From the NCBI GenBank assembly GCA_026182355.1, contig JAPFBL010000255.1, forward strand, positions 5,891,501 through 5,955,500: DNA of 64,000 bases, given 5' to 3'. Below are positions 41,241 to 55,350 of the stretch, in pieces. This DNA comes from Hermatobates lingyangjiaoensis. Lineage: Eukaryota > Arthropoda > Insecta > Hemiptera > Hermatobatidae. Numbering within the stretch: position 1 is the stretch's first letter; each line of letters starts with the position of its first letter. The notes below the pieces were generated by a model, which searched no databases, was not told where the DNA came from, and worked only from the letters and a program-made list of their open reading frames with translations. The translations under genes and the position numbers were made by a program.

Positions 41241-42460
41241 CATAGACGGACCGCACGACTCACCAACCTATATTGGACTCCAGGCGTCAAATGGTAGAAG
41301 TGCCACGGACGAACCACACGACTCACCAACCTATATTGGACTGCCAGGCGTCAAATGGTAGAAGTGCCACGGACCGACAGCACAGCCCACCAACCTATAT
41401 TGGACTCCAGGCGTCAAATGGTAGAAGTGCCACGGACGGACCGCACAGCCCACCAACCTATATTGGACTGCCAGGCGTCAAATAGTAGAAGTGCCACGGA
41501 CGGACCGCACTACTCACCAACCTATATTGGACTCCAGGCGTCAAATGGTAGAAGTGCCACGGACGGACCGCACAGCCCACCAACCTATATTGGACTGCCA
41601 GGCGTCAAATAGTAGAAGTGCCACGGACGGACCGCACAGCCCACCAACCTATATTGGACTCCAGGCGTCAAATGGTAGAAGTGCCACGGACGGACCGCAC
41701 AGCCCACCAACCTATATTGGACCACCAGGCATCAAATGGTAGAAGTGCCACGGACCGACCGCACAGCCCACCAACCTATATTGGACCACCAGGCGTCAAA
41801 TGGTAGAAGTGCCACGGACCGACCGCACAGCCCACTAACCTATATTGGACTGCCAGGCGTCAAATGGTAGAAGTGCCACGGACCGACCGCACAGCCCACC
41901 AACCTATATTGGACTCCAGGCGTCAAATAGTAGAAGTGCCACGGACGGACCGCACGACTCACCAACCTATATTGGACCACCAGGCGTCAAATGGTAGAAG
42001 TGCCACAGACCGACCGCACAGCCCACCAACCTATATTGGACTGCCAGGCGTCAAATGGTAGAAGTGCCACGGACCGACCGCACAGCCCACCAACCTATAT
42101 TGGACTGCCAGGCGTCAAATGGTAGAAGTGCCACGGACGAACCACACGACTCACCAACCTATATTGGACTGCCAGGCGTCAAATGGTAGAAGTGCCACGG
42201 ACCGACAGCACAGCCCACCAACCTATATTGGACTCCAGGCGTCAAATGGTAGAAGTGCCACGGACGGACCGCACAGCCCACCAACCTATATTGGACTGCC
42301 AGGCGTCAAATAGTAGAAGTGCCACGGACGGACCGCACTACTCACCAACCTATATTGGACTCCAGGCGTCAAATGGTAGAAGTGCCACGGACGGACCGCA
42401 CAGCCCACCAACCTATATTGGACTGCCAGGCGTCAAATAGTAGAAGTGCCACGGACGGAC
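41241..42460 (+). repeat. 63/64-bp minisatellite, about 19 units, with 828-bp higher-order period
   Basis: Each unit contains CACCAACCTATATTGGACT, CAGGCGTCAAATGGTAGAAG and TGCCACGGAC. Units vary at CTCC/CTGCC/CCACC and GGACGGACC/GGACCGACC. The block beginning near 41290 recurs 828 bp later (13 units) with the same variant order, so a multi-unit block was duplicated. It is far richer in G+C than its surroundings. Open stretches in it change frame from unit to unit, so I regard it as non-coding. Confidence 0.95.
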
Positions 42461-43220
42461 GATGAATATATGCCACGGATGAAGATAGAAAGAAAAGGTT
42501 TAATGAAATTGTTTTAAAGAATTCAATAATTTAATATGAGAAGTAAAAAATTAAAATTTTATGTAAAAAAAATCAACGCCAATGAAACATAAAATTTCTG
42601 ATGCTTTTCATGGTATAATGGATTGGTCCATTCAACTCAATTTGAAATTGAAACATAATTCAAAGTTGGAAACAGTTTTTGAAAAATAATAAATGATATT
42701 ATATAGGTACATCTGAATTTAAAAATTATCTTAAAAGGACATGTTTTCTTACATATTTCTGTCATTTTTCAGACAAAATAGGAATATTTCCTAGTTTAAA
42801 TGGCAAAATTTCTCTTAAATATTCAATGTAGAAGGAGGTCAAATAAGCTATGTAAAAGTTATACATCCAATCTACTGGTTATTGGAACAAAAGTCATGCT
42901 CGCCTATAAGAGATTATTTCGTAACACGAAATCTACACTTTCGCTTTTCAAAATTGTTAATACTGCTGTAGTTATACTAACGATATTATATGCATCAGTG
43001 ATGTGACATACAAAAATAAGCGTAAATATTGATAAGTGGATCAATCACTATCTGTACTACCTGCAGGAATGAAAGACTGATAAAAATCTACCACTTAGAC
43101 ATTTATATTATGCCTAAATGGGACATTACATATTATATACCCAAAAAGTTTGATGTTATGTCTACTTATAGTCAAGTTGAGTGTAGGATACATCCGATTT
43201 TTGTTAATCATGTCATCTAA

Positions 43221-46200
43221 TCTAAAGTTGACGTAACAAATTAAAATTAGTAGAAAAAAAATTGGATTTAGCTGTAAGATTTGCTAGTCCCTATTATTAG
43301 ACACATTAAAGCATTAAAGATTTGAAAGTGTCATAAAGTTTTTGTACCCATAATATACTTTTAGTGACTTTTCTTGTATCAAGAATATACTTTTAGAAAA
43401 ATAGGGCTTTGATATTAGTCGAGTATGGGTGCATCTTTGAATGTTATTAATATAAAATCTAAGACCTAGGCATCAAAACGTTAATACGAGCTTTGAAGTT
43501 AGTGGATCGCACACTCACACAGGTTATATTTGTAGAGTGGATACAAAATAGACACAATTTCATTTTTACGATAAAACTAATTATTTTGAAAACAAATAAA
43601 TTTAAAAAAATTATTGGTCTATAATTCTTATATTAATACATATTTTTGACAACATTAAATAAAATATTAGTTATTATTAATATTATAATGAAAGTGTTTT
43701 ATAAAAGAAAAATTAAAAAAAATAAATTTATTTAAGTTTAAATAAAATTTTAATTATTTAATTTGATTTTTGAGTATCTAATGCAAAAGAAAAAGTTGTC
43801 ACCTGACTGAAATAGACAAATACGATTAAAATTAATACCCTTCACCACATACCGAATTTTTTCTGAACTCTTATAAAAACTTGCTTTAGGCCAAGGTGAA
43901 ACTTTTTATTTTTTTTGTACATACTTCTTTGAAGCTTGTGCTTAAAGAATTATTAAAACGGTTTCAAGATCCAATCATTTTGGTGATGGTAGCAAAAAGG
44001 TTTACTGGAATTGAAGAGAGCAGATTATACAAAATTTATTTGACTATGAGTGGGGGAGTGTTATGTAAACAGTGGCTGGCTGTCCTTATTAGCTGCTTGA
44101 GGTAACAAGGGGTTTGTCAACCACCGAGGAGGTCTTCCCAGGAGGCAAAGAGAGAGAAAGTAGACGGAGGGGAGAAGAGTGAGAAAGTGATAGCGTTTTG
44201 GAGGGGGCGTGTCTCAAGTCAGTTATCTGTGGACCTCCTCTTGGCACGCTCTGCAAAGTCAGTATATACTTTCGTCAACATTACGTATCAACAATTTTAT
44301 TATATCAACAAATTATTTAACACCTCGCAAAGTATTTTTATACATGAAATGCGGTATAAATTAAATCAAAATGTAAATTATTATATTAATTGACCAACGA
44401 ATATTTATCAAATTATATGTTTACAAAATGTAATATATATATAGTTTTTAGTTTAAAAGAATATATAATTCAAATATATTACTATTTATTGCTTTTTTCG
44501 TATTCAGATTTAAACAAAATGTTACTTAAAATGGACTAATCTAAGATGTGACTATTCATTTCACCTGTATGAGATTTATAAGCTAAATAAGCGTAATACA
44601 TTTAATTAAGAATCAAATATCTATTTCCGAAGAGTTTAACTATGAACAGATAATTTATTCTCAATAACAAATATAATAAACACTGATAATCAGTAACTAC
44701 ATTGGGGTGTAGATAATCAAATGTACCAGGGTTGTTTAGATCTTCTTTTTTAAAAATAAATAATATAAATTCTAAATTTTATGTAGAAAACAAAAATTTG
44801 CAGGTATCAGTCATTAAAATATTTGTAGTTTGGAACCAATTTCGCATTTTTTTTTTTTTTTTTGGCAAATGAGGAAATGTTGAATTTCTTACACTAAAGT
44901 AAGATGTGAAACTTACCTTGATCTGAAACAGCAGAACTTTCCCTTTTGATGTAGAGCATTTGAGAACTACATTAGGCAATTAGTTAAGTGTGTATTTTTG
45001 ATCATTTAGTAAGTTTTCTAAATTTGTTTTTCTTAAAAATTTGTAGGGGGAGGGGGTTCCTGAATAATTAGCCTTTTTTTTCATTATACTTCATTCTTGG
45101 TTCGTCATTCAAGAAATTCTTAATGTTTACAACGTATGAGTACATTTTTAAGCTTATAGTTAGTATTCATTTCTTTAATTATTAGTACTAATTAATTAAT
45201 TTATATATTAATTTTGCTTTGATTGAACTAGAACCACCAGATTGTAATACTTTACTTTTTGCTTTGTTTCAATACCTTTTTTATTTGAATTTAATTTGCA
45301 AGCTTTGTTTCCATTTACAAATGTGTAAACTATATCTATATAACGAGAACGAGTCATAAGATAAAATTAAATGATTTGACCAGTTATTGTCGATCAGTCT
45401 AATTGCCTTAGAACTTTTTTAAAGTTTTGTTTATCACTGATTAAAGTGTTTATTATTCATAATATTATTACCGATATATATATTATATACATAGTGTTTA
45501 GGGTTGAATTATAGAAAATTTTAAACGACTTAGAAGGTATGTTTATAAACTCTGCTTATGTTTGTTCACGGTTTTTTGAAATTAGAGATAAAGTTGTAAG
45601 TCTGATGATAGAAGTTGCTAAGTGAAGAAGGAGGTTTTTCTCAGGGCTACATGTGCAGTTTTGCCAATTAATCTGAGGAATGACGGTCCCGACTGTTTTC
45701 TAATAAGTTGACAAAATACAAAATTACATGGATTAGAGGAAGGTTGAATTTGATAAGAAGAGGTGATGGAAATGTGTTAGATAGAGGTTTGTCTTGTGAG
45801 TGAGGTTACTTCTTCTGTCCTGTCAGAAAACTCCTTTCATCTAAATTTGTCAAATACGAGTATATATTTATTCACTCTTTATGTTTATCATATATTTTAT
45901 AGTAACTATCAACAGTTTTTTTGACAACGAGCTGCCTCGAGGAGCATTAGAATTTTTTCGTTTTTTCCTTTCTTAGCAGTAATTTCTATGATTATAAAAT
46001 CATGTCTTTATTGTAACATTTCTCTCTTTCACTCCCTCCCTCTCTCTCTCTCTCTTTCATCTCTCTCTCTCTCTCTCTCTCTCTACATATGTATATAATA
46101 TTTTGGAAAGTGAAAGGTTTATTGACTAAACTAAAACATTCTAACTGAAGTTTTTATTAACTCTTTTGTATAAAAACAAATCACAGATTCAAATGAAAAA

Positions 46201-46394
46201 TATCAATGATCATTTTAGAAATTTTAAGAAATATCAATGATCATTTTAGAAATTAAAAGAGATGGAGAATGAAAAATCATAACTCAATTGTACTATTTTT
46301 TAACACTCTTGTTCATTTTCATATAATTATTTTAATTTTTAGTCTGCGTCAATTTCACTTCAACGTATAGGTAAGGGGGATCAACAACTCAAAT
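43221..46394. other. Intergenic region
   Basis: AT-rich except a purine/GC-rich island at 44040-44250 (GGAGGGGGCGTGTCTCAAG, AGGGGAGAAGAGTGAG) of unknown nature. CT microsatellite at about 46030-46084. Nothing else recognised. Confidence 0.4.
46199..46255 (+). repeat. Short tandem duplication, ~31-bp period
   Basis: TATCAATGATCATTTTAGAA occurs twice in tandem. Confidence 0.85.
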
Positions 46395-46650
46395 GTAATA
46401 TTACTGTAGTATAAGTAAAGTATAGCCATCACAGCAACATCCTATTTTGACAAATTTACATGTTTTTGGTCCTCAAAGTTTATTTTTGAAGTTTTTTTGA
46501 TGATGTATGTGTGATTGTGGGGGCGGGGGGGGGGGGATCCAAAAGGTTGTAGGTAGGGGATCCCAACAAGCTACATCCTTTTTGCATCAAATTCTCATTT
46601 CACCCAGAAATCGGCGCTGTAGTATAGTTGTACCCCAATTTTTTTAACGA
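46395..46650 (+). repeat. Dispersed repeat R1, copy c (partial)
   Basis: AGTAAAGTATAGCCATCACA, then GATGATGTATGTGTGATTGT, a long G run, ATCCAAAAG and CATCAAATTCTCATTTCACC. The 5' third of R1 only, with G-rich simple sequence at the shared microsatellite position. Confidence 0.65.
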
Positions 46651-46830
46651 AAAATTTATTTAGCCCAAATATTATGTTAGAATAAGTTGCTATCCCACAA
46701 GAAACATAGATAGGCCCAACATTGGCCCTTTGTGATACTACATTTTTACATTAATATTTTTATATTATTGTAAAATATAATACGAATATTTTACATTATG
46801 CGTTTCAAATTTTGCTTAACTGAAGTGTAT

Positions 46831-46972
46831 TTAGGGATCTTTAACGAGTACCTGATATGATATAGTGCTCTGATTTATTTACCCTTGAGGAAGTCGAGAC
46901 CCAGAATGGGAATTGAACTCCAGTTCTACTAGTCCAGAGGCAAGTGTTAACACTGGGCTAAGCTGCTCCTAT
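46831..46972 (-). mobile_element. tRNA-derived SINE, copy 2
   Basis: Minus strand: GGAGCAGCTTAGCCCAGTG (A-box region), GGAGTTCAATTCCCA (B-box region), GGTAAATAAATCAGAGC and TACTCGTTAAAGATCCCTA. Same organisation as 27092-27280, more diverged. Confidence 0.75.
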
Positions 46973-49900
46973 GAGTTAGAAAACATCTTTTTTTTATATT
47001 GTAAATATTGTAGTTTAAAACTACTACAATGTTTGTATTAATCTGAAACCAAGAGCAACATAAGAGCAAATGAAGAAAATCTTCAGAACTTTAAGTTGGT
47101 AACGTTAGTTTCAATATAAAATGTAAATTTTTGATTTACGGTCGATTCCAAAACTTTTTGGATACGATTCTGACGAATCAATGAAATCATACCTAAAAAT
47201 ATATATTTTAAGGTGATGAGCTGAAGACTATTTGAAATTACACGGACAGGAAGGGGCTTTATGATACGTTTAAAGATTTCAAATGTATTTTTTTATATGC
47301 TATCAGCTAATTATAGTACAGTGAAATTTTTACAAAACATCTACTTTTAAATTATGATAAAATCGACTTCTCTGACGATTCAATAAACTAACATTTTGTA
47401 CTAGATATTTTTTCAATTTGTATATTTTATGAACTTAATATTGGAAGAGTAATATTCCACTAAAAATAAACTACCAAGTTCTATCTTTGAACTATGTGAA
47501 TGGTATATGGCAAATAAAATTTTCATAAGGGACGATATACATATCAAAGGAGGTATGTCAACAGTCAGCACCAAGAACCTTAGTTAACTAAATAGAAAAC
47601 TTCTTAAGCGTTAAAGTAATCACTCTTGCCTACTTCTTTGATATTTAGGGAAGTTTAATATTTAATTATTTAATAATTAATAATAATATTCAATATATGC
47701 ATTACTTATAATCTAGTGAGTGAGAACTAATATGTTAATCAAGAAACTATAGATTACAACAATTCAATGCAATAATAATTAGTCTGAATGTAGGATATAT
47801 CATAAATAAATTTCGGAGGGAACTATCACCCCTTTGTGGTGAGTAGGTGTGGAAGATGTACTTGGATACTCTAAGTAATCAAGGGAATGACACCTCAGGA
47901 TATGGGTATTATCTTGTTGTTAAAGGAAGAAAGAGGAATGCATGTGATCCGGCCATACTTATTATTATTTCCGTATTGGTGAAAGATGGGTAAGAAGAAG
48001 AATGGAATAAACCAACTGTCTGGATGTAAACAACTGAAAGAATTTCTACACCTTGCTTAAGATAAAAAGTAGCTTCATTAAAAATACTAAACTATCAGAT
48101 ATATGCAAAAACGTTGATCATCTTTAGATAAAAGGCTAAACTGAAGAAAAACGATACAACAGATACATTGGTGAAGGTATCTCTAAAAGACCTATCAAAG
48201 AAATGTGCTGATGATTGAAAGCAATGTTTCTAATGTAAGGGATTCCTGGTTGAACATAGTCGACTTGTGTGGAACAAATCTACATTTCTGAATCTAAAAA
48301 ATTATTATTATGAATATTATACGAGTAAAACTTTTGGTATCAAACAAATTTGTTGTAAAATGAATGTTGAACACCAATCAGCATTAATAAACTACAAACA
48401 GGATCAATAGTCACCTGCCCTGACTCCAGTATGAAAAATTATCAACCCTCCCCGCCCTCCTATTATATTTGTTTGTCAAGAAAGAGGTAATTTGCAGTTC
48501 ATTGAGAGTAGTAAGAAATTATAATGCAAAAAAGTGATCAACAAATCTCCACATAGATCAGAAGTTTCTTGATTTCAAGAAAGTTCTCTTGCCTGGTATA
48601 CTGATAGTTTGAAAAATTAATAAGAACTTTAGTATTTTTAAGAATGCATCCGATAATTGGATGAGGAAGAAAGCAGACAAAATGTCTATAAAAAGCTTAT
48701 TCAAACCGAAATTAAATTTGCCAACTGAAAATAAATATTCAAAAAAAGGATCTAAAAATATGAGTGAAAACAACTCATTGTTTTCATAACTAAGTCTTAT
48801 CTAAACTCCAATAAACATTATAGCAATAATTAAGACTCTTTTTATATGAGGCGGAAATCTTTGAACACATTCTCCATAACCTTTAGGAGGTTATACATTT
48901 TTCACAAATTGTACGTAAAACCAATAGGAGCAAGAGATACTTCTACAAGTCCAATTATAAGGTTTAATTTAAAAGCTGATGTTTGGTTTAGGAACTACAA
49001 ACGACTGCCCAATAGCTCAGATAAGGTCGCGGTGAGCACGAGTTCGATGAGACTCAGGCCTTCAGTTCAATAATAATAACAAGTCACATTTTTCTTGATC
49101 AATCATGTTAAGTTTGTTATGAATGAGAAAGTAGAGATAGCTATATAAAATTACATGAACTGATTGAATCGATGATCTATGTGTTATAATACTGTACCAG
49201 ATAGTTTAATATTACTTCCACACGATATCCACATTAAAACAAAACCTTATCTCAATTGATTATCAGTGATTTTAATATTATATTTACTTATACTAAAGCT
49301 ATTGCAGGATACTTCATGTTTTTTTTATATTTTCAAAATAAAATAATGATTTTTGAGCAAAACTGGTGATTGAAACAAATTACTGTCGATTTAGTGTATT
49401 GAGAAACTAATTTCTTGGAACTATAGTGCTTGTAAGTTTCTAATAAACAACTTATAGCTATGAAAATTATAACTGCAACATTTCGAAAGCATGTTTTAAC
49501 TCAAAAATATACAGAGGAAGCGTGCTTTTAAAGTCTTTGGAGTGGTCAGTATCTAACCAAGGAGTGAGCTGTTAAAATGATCGGTCAATCTGATCCAGAT
49601 GACACAAATCCATAGAGGCTAAATAAATGATGATCATCCATTCAAATTAATAATATAATTGTTCATTATTACAAGAACTTTGATGCCTTCTAATTATAAT
49701 CTTATTTTATACAATTAAATTTTAAAATTATTTTTAAAACCATATAAAGCTGTAATTATGATAAAGATATCTGCCTATTCTGGAGACAGATTGTTGATTA
49801 AATGGAATGTGGGCCGTAACTTAATTGAAGGTTGTGGTTAAATCATTGCCTGCACTTTTAAACATAATTCATGCAATGTATTCCTGTAGTAGTACCTATT

Positions 49901-51594
49901 AAGATGAATTTATTAAGATATATGTTCATATTTACTCAAGTAGCTAATTAAATAAAACTTATTTTGAATTTAGATTTTTAAAAAGATTTGAAGAATACTG
50001 TGTATTATTTTACAGTCTCTTTCTGTCTTTTAATTAAATAATAACATTTATATACTTACAGGAAGTTTCTATAATTACTCTGTTTGCATAAGGTCAGGTT
50101 TGTTTGAAAATCTAAATGAAAAGTTATTTTAGTACGACTCTACTTGTTCATTCGGGTATAGTGGTACATTTTTTGGAACTGATAGTAAACATTTCACAAA
50201 ACAACTCCATGTACTATGTGAGCTGTAGATATTATAATACTGCATTATAGTATAGTAAAAGAAATACTGAGTTGTCATTTACAATAATACCATAAAGATG
50301 AAATAATGAAGTATAGATTTTATTTTGAAAAGAAAGTCAAGATGATTGAGTATAAAGAAATGACCTTAAGTTTAACTGCTTATTAACTTGACGTAACATA
50401 AGGGAACATCTTTGAAAGGTTTTTATAGATTAGCTTGCAATGCCAGTTGTTATCGCATACCTGCTTAAGATCAAGTGAAAGTTTTGTAAATTTATCTGTA
50501 GCGATATTTGCTAAATCAATTTTTCGCTTGGGTTAAAAATTGGAGCAATTCACACATACATACATAGTGCACACACACTCACATGTATGAATACATGTGA
50601 TACACATGTGAGTTTCTTATATTTCTATATAACACTCTAGTTCCTTCATCTGCACAATATACATAATACATTTCTTATATTCTGTAAATCCCAGCTAAAC
50701 AACAGTCATCATTAGAAGATGTACGAGTCTTCTTCCTTTCAATTTTCTTTTTTCTAACCAGATATAATTATTTATATATGGTTTAATTTTTTGAATATAA
50801 ATGGTTTCTGGTCTTCTAATTTATAGTGCTATTTGTTTATTATTATTTTTACAAAACTACCGGCATTTCTCGAGTTAGGTTTGCTTTATGCCAGTCGTGT
50901 TATGGCAATCTAGATATTGAATCCATAGTTAGTCTTTTAGATATAGAAGATGCAGTCTTTCCTATGTATGCATATGAGGTAGATGAATAGCTCCCGTGGT
51001 TACATTTGTAACCCTTTTGAAGTGAGCTCACAGCATCTTTATCTGTCAGCAAATACAAGCATTAGTCTACATTTGTCAATGGGTTTTGAATCGTACGTGA
51101 TCAAGTAATTTACTCGACGTAGTGCTTTTTTCAAAGATGGTGTTAGGTTACTGTTGGGATAGAATAGTTACAGATGATGTAGATAATTTATTTTATTGGC
51201 ACATTAGTAAATAAACTTCCAACGATGCTGTAGCCTTTTTAGGCTTAACTTCTGTAGTAATGCCAAGAAATTCATCTGTTAATCTAAGCATGTATATTAC
51301 AGACATAGGGAGATGATACTATTTAATAGTTTTTTTTTAATTGGTAAGAGGAATTTGTAACCTGTGAAATCATGGAACGGAGTAGGTTTCCTATTCATGG
51401 ATTTCTTACTGTGTCATAGCGATAAGCTGAACCTTATTCACTTGGTTGGGTTTTCAAGTTGCTTGAAGGGCAAGATCTTTCGTGAAGGGCTTAAGTGTCG
51501 TTCTTTAAACAAAACCTTCCATAATTTAAATTCAGCCATTAAAGAAGACTCTAATGCAATCTAGTAAAATACCAACTAAACATAAAACAACTTT
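46973..51594. other. Intergenic region without recognised features
   Basis: AT-rich, with short palindromes such as ACACATGTGA/TACATGTGA near 50580-50612. No open frame with a recognisable motif and no clear mobile-element end. Confidence 0.4.
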
Positions 51595-52125
51595 CATTAA
51601 ACCTCGCAGGTTTTAACAGATATATATTATATCAGTTTATAAGTTCATCTTCAAGAGTCCTACTTGAAGATACACTTCCTGTGAAATCGAAAAGAGTTAC
51701 GACTACAGTAACTCTTTACGATAAATTACAGTTTTATACTTAAGTAATAACAAGTTATTACTCAATAAAAACCTCTTAAAAACTCCACTTATACCTCTGA
51801 AAGAATGTTATTTACATTTGATATAACATTTGCATAATTAATTGGAGTTTGATCCTTTCTAATCTACAACATTTCCAAGGTTCTTCTCTTTTGTTCGTCT
51901 TAGTCTTTTGCTACAATAATTATTAAATACATGTAGTACCACAAAGATTAATATCAAACATGATATTATTATATAAAACAGTCTCTATCGTAAAGAGTTG
52001 CTGTAACCGTCTGACCGATTTCACACGAAGTGCATCTTTAAGTAGAACTCTTGAAGATGAACTGCGTACGAAACCGGTTGGACAGCTACAGTAACAATTT
52101 GCGAGGTAAGACAGATTTATAAAAT
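51595..52125. repeat. Inverted pair of a dispersed repeat, ~130-bp arms
   Basis: The left arm contains GTTCATCTTCAAGAGTCC, TACTTGAAGATACACTTCC and GTAACTCTTTACGATAA. The right arm contains the inverse order TATCGTAAAGAGTTGC, GAAGTGCATCTTTAAGTAG and AACTCTTGAAGATGAACTG. In the right arm, GAAACCGGTT (palindromic ACCGGT) follows a CTTGAAGA segment, hammerhead-like but with a poor core. Related to 2478-2645. Confidence 0.6.
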
Positions 52126-52410
52126 AATATGATATAATGATTATCTTCTCAAATTCAAAAGCATGCTATTTCCTTAACCGTGAAGTGTAAGGCTCGTTCT
52201 ATCAAACTGTTGATACATTATTGAATTTTCTTTATATATAATATATATATATAAATATATACAAAATAAAATACTAAACAGTCCAAACCGAACAGATAAA
52301 TAACTGAAAAAGGCAACGCATAAAGAACAAGAACATATACTGGATCCATATTTCGAACCAAAGTTCGTCATCAAGAAGAGAGTAGAAAGGAAGAGGTACG
52401 TGCATGTACT

Positions 52411-52500
52411 CAGTTGGACGAAAATCGCTTATTGTGGTTGAAAGATCTTAGTCTTTTTTTTCCTACTTCATATTGTAGTTTGATCATTGATATGTATATA
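52411..52500 (+). repeat. Dispersed hammerhead-bearing repeat, 3' half
   Basis: GAAAGATCTTAGTC (52440-52453), then a T run and CTTCATATTGTAGTTTGATC. The 5' core has been replaced, so no ribozyme is expected. Confidence 0.6.
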
Positions 52501-55273
52501 TATGTTATATTCTTTTAATATTATAACCTAAATATCAAAAGAAATACCAGATATATATATATAAACTGTTACAAGAAAATAATACGGAGAAACAACTACA
52601 AAACTCACTTCAGTATTTTGACCATGTCGTCATCTGGAGTTAAAGAAGAAGAAGAAGTGAGATAAGCTTAACTCCGCTGGCAAACAATGTATTTCATAAA
52701 ACTTTGCTAACTGATAATAGCTTTAATTACTGTTTTCAGTTGAAAATGGGTCGTTGTGTGATGAATTTCTTTTGTTTATCTTAACAATTTGACATTTGTG
52801 ATTGTTTCTGATAGTACCAAAATAATAATAGTTTTCAACCTCTGTACTGGTTTACAGCATTGGTTTCTTGAAGCTCAAATGTGGTTAGTACCTTTTGCCA
52901 CCGCTAGACTTGTTTTATATTCTTTGTGTAAGTGTTTTGAGTACAAGTTAACTAGTTGTACTTTATCTTTATTCATCAGAACTTCAAGCTTTATATAATT
53001 GAAGTATTATTTTAAAATAAACTTAATTGTAGTATTCAGTTATATCGATTTAACCGGAAGCAAAGAAAAGAAAATGTAAATAAAAATGGATAGATATACG
53101 CAGCAAAATATCTCTCTTTGTGTTGGTGCATTGACTATGCTTCTTATGAATATGTTCAAAATTACGCTTGTAGATAATTATTAAAAGTTTAACTTTGAGA
53201 TTATTATGATAATACGGAAATTATTTGATGGGACATTGGATTGAACCCTTGTAAATAATTTATTACAATGCTCAAAGAATTCAATGGGTAGATACATAGA
53301 ATTAAAGATAAGGTGGATGGTTTGATTATCAGATCTCATTTGAGTGTGTTTGTTGGACTCTGTTATGCAACACTGGTCGATGCTCTTCTCGTGACCACTT
53401 CGTCTTCATTAATTTGAACTACGTTACTTGAGATGACTAATTACGCATATCGAAGGATAATTTACTAGCTGAAAATGTTTTGTAGCTAAGACGCTTAGTT
53501 AAGTGAGACTGGGTTTTTGAAAGGTTTGACGGAATGCCTGATGTCAGTTATTGATATAATGGTCGAGGTTAGTGAAGGACTCGGGGGTCAGTGGGGTCTA
53601 GGCGTGAGCCCATCCCCCAGAGCAGCCTTCTCTCCGTAATTCACCTCTTAGTGTCTCTTCCTGCTTCCACTTCCTTTTCCAACTCTAACAGTTTCCGACT
53701 CCAGTTATAAAAAAACTTTTATCGATATCGGCTATAATTAGCAATCACCCGAGCCTGCTGTTACTTTCTTCTCTCTTCTGTTAATATCAATTTCTAAAAA
53801 CGTTCAATAGTCAAATCAAACGGGAGTGACTGCAGTATTCTATAGGAAGTCCATCACTGAGCGGCTTACGTTATTAAAATAGAAGTTCTCAATAAAAGTA
53901 AGCCACATAACTTGTTACTATTGTAAGTTCTTCTTAATTACACATAATTCAATATAATCTGTTTATTACATATAACAAACATTATTTTTTATTTAATAAA
54001 TAATGTTTAAAATATATTGATTAGTTTATTTGTTATTTTACATTAATATTCCATCTTTTCCTTATTACTTATTATTTCTAATAAATAGTAAGAATTTTCA
54101 CTATCTTAGATTTCTTACATTTTGCATACAAAAAATTTATTTATTGAAAATAATTATTTAAAAAAGTTGTTTTATTTATCCAGCCGTAACTGTAGTGGTT
54201 AGAGAGACACTCTTAATATGTTCCGGATGGCCTGCCTTGCGGACATCCTCTAAACCTGAGCATTCGTGCAGATCTTCTGAATTTATTTCAGTTTCTTGGT
54301 ATAGTGGAAACTGGGTAGAAGGGTGTTGTTTTCAAGTGCGTTGAATCCATTGCATACCAGTTTCAATACAAGCCCAATATTAGCTGATAGTTTAAAAGAG
54401 CACTGAATTGAACGACTTGTTTGTTTCTGTTTGACGAAAACAGATTGTTAGTAGTTGTCCAGTGAGTTGTAGTGTTACAGTGGAATGCAACACTTTCACC
54501 ATCATAATTGCTTTGTGAAAAGTTACGCTGCCGTCGAAGATTGTTTAATAGTATCCTAATCTAGATCTGTAAGTGAGATGACATGAGCGTCTACATAGAT
54601 ATGTGGGCATTCAAGAGGCCGCTAGACTGCGTGTATATTGCTTCCAGACTTGCAATATGGTTGAGCGTTCGTTCACTCTTGTTTTGCAAGTTATGTGTCC
54701 ACGTTAGATATTTGAGGCGCAGAGTGAAGTTAACATATGCTATTCAAGCGGGCTTATACTTGTACTCCCTTAAAAATCTGTGCAATTATTCAGTTTTTTT
54801 GCAGCACTTGATCCCTAACTAGAAGTAATTTTAATTGTTGCTTCAAAAATTGTAGTTGAATCCCCTCTACATTCTAGGAGCTCTACTCCTGTTTAGATCT
54901 CTACAGCAGTAATTGGAGGGGATTTAACAGGATCTCACGCAACCCTTCAAGAAACTTGAAAACCCAACCAAGTGCATGTCTGGTGTATATCTCTAGGACA
55001 CAGTAAAATATAGGAAGTGGGAGACCTGTCAACTTTTATGATTCATGAGTCTTGAGTAAATCAAATTTAGAACCATCAGTTGAGATCAAGCTGTTATTGT
55101 GTCTCACCCATTTAATATATGGTTCTATATTTGTGTTCTTTTATAAATTTTATTCAGTTTATCTATTAGGTTTTGTTATATAATATCGTATTAAAAACAC
55201 CATTAATCAAGAAAACAGCTTCACAAGAAATCAAGAAAGCTTTACAAGTAAAAGTTCATTTTGTTTCTGAGAG
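52501..55273. other. Intergenic region
   Basis: Contains a degraded repeat at about 52560-52660 that, read on the minus strand (CAGATGACGACATGG, CTGAAGTGAGTTTTGTAG), also occurs at 14735-14790. GC-richer patch at 53560-53640. Otherwise nothing recognised. Confidence 0.4.
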
Positions 55274-55350
55274 AATATATACTTATAAAACTGTGATGTT
55301 CTTGTTTAAATATTTGTATACGCTTTACACTGAATAAAATATTAGAAAAT

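Larger units (their letters stand above)
40481..43220 (+). repeat. Dispersed repeat R1, copy b, expanded by the 64-bp VNTR
   Basis: The 5' part (40481-41110) matches R1 copy a and d (ATTCGATCTCGAGATTTTGA, GATGGATCAAATTGGTATTT, GCAATTATGCATGATGGGAA). The 3' part (42780-43220) matches the 3' part of copy a (TTCAATGTAGAAGGAGGTC, ATAAGCGTAAATATTGATAA, GTTGAGTGTAGGATAC). The VNTR at 41241-42460 lies between them. Confidence 0.65.

Noticed and set aside
41273..42440. Several overlapping open reading frames of 62-85 codons in the minisatellite
   Set aside because: They are the same 63/64-bp unit read in rotating frames; no start context, splice sites or conserved domain.
41241..42460. CRISPR array
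   Set aside because: Units are contiguous with no unique spacers, and the genome is eukaryotic.
44040..44250. GC/purine-rich island as promoter or LTR
   Set aside because: No core promoter element, no terminal repeat partner and no downstream coding sequence seen.
49007..49063. tRNA-like sequence (CCCAATAGCTCAGATAAG, GAGTTCGATGAGACTC)
   Set aside because: Some tRNA flavour but no clear cloverleaf and no second copy in the window.
53540..53660. Possible SINE (GGGGTCTAGGCGTGAGCCC)
   Set aside because: No A/B box pair in proper spacing and no second copy found.
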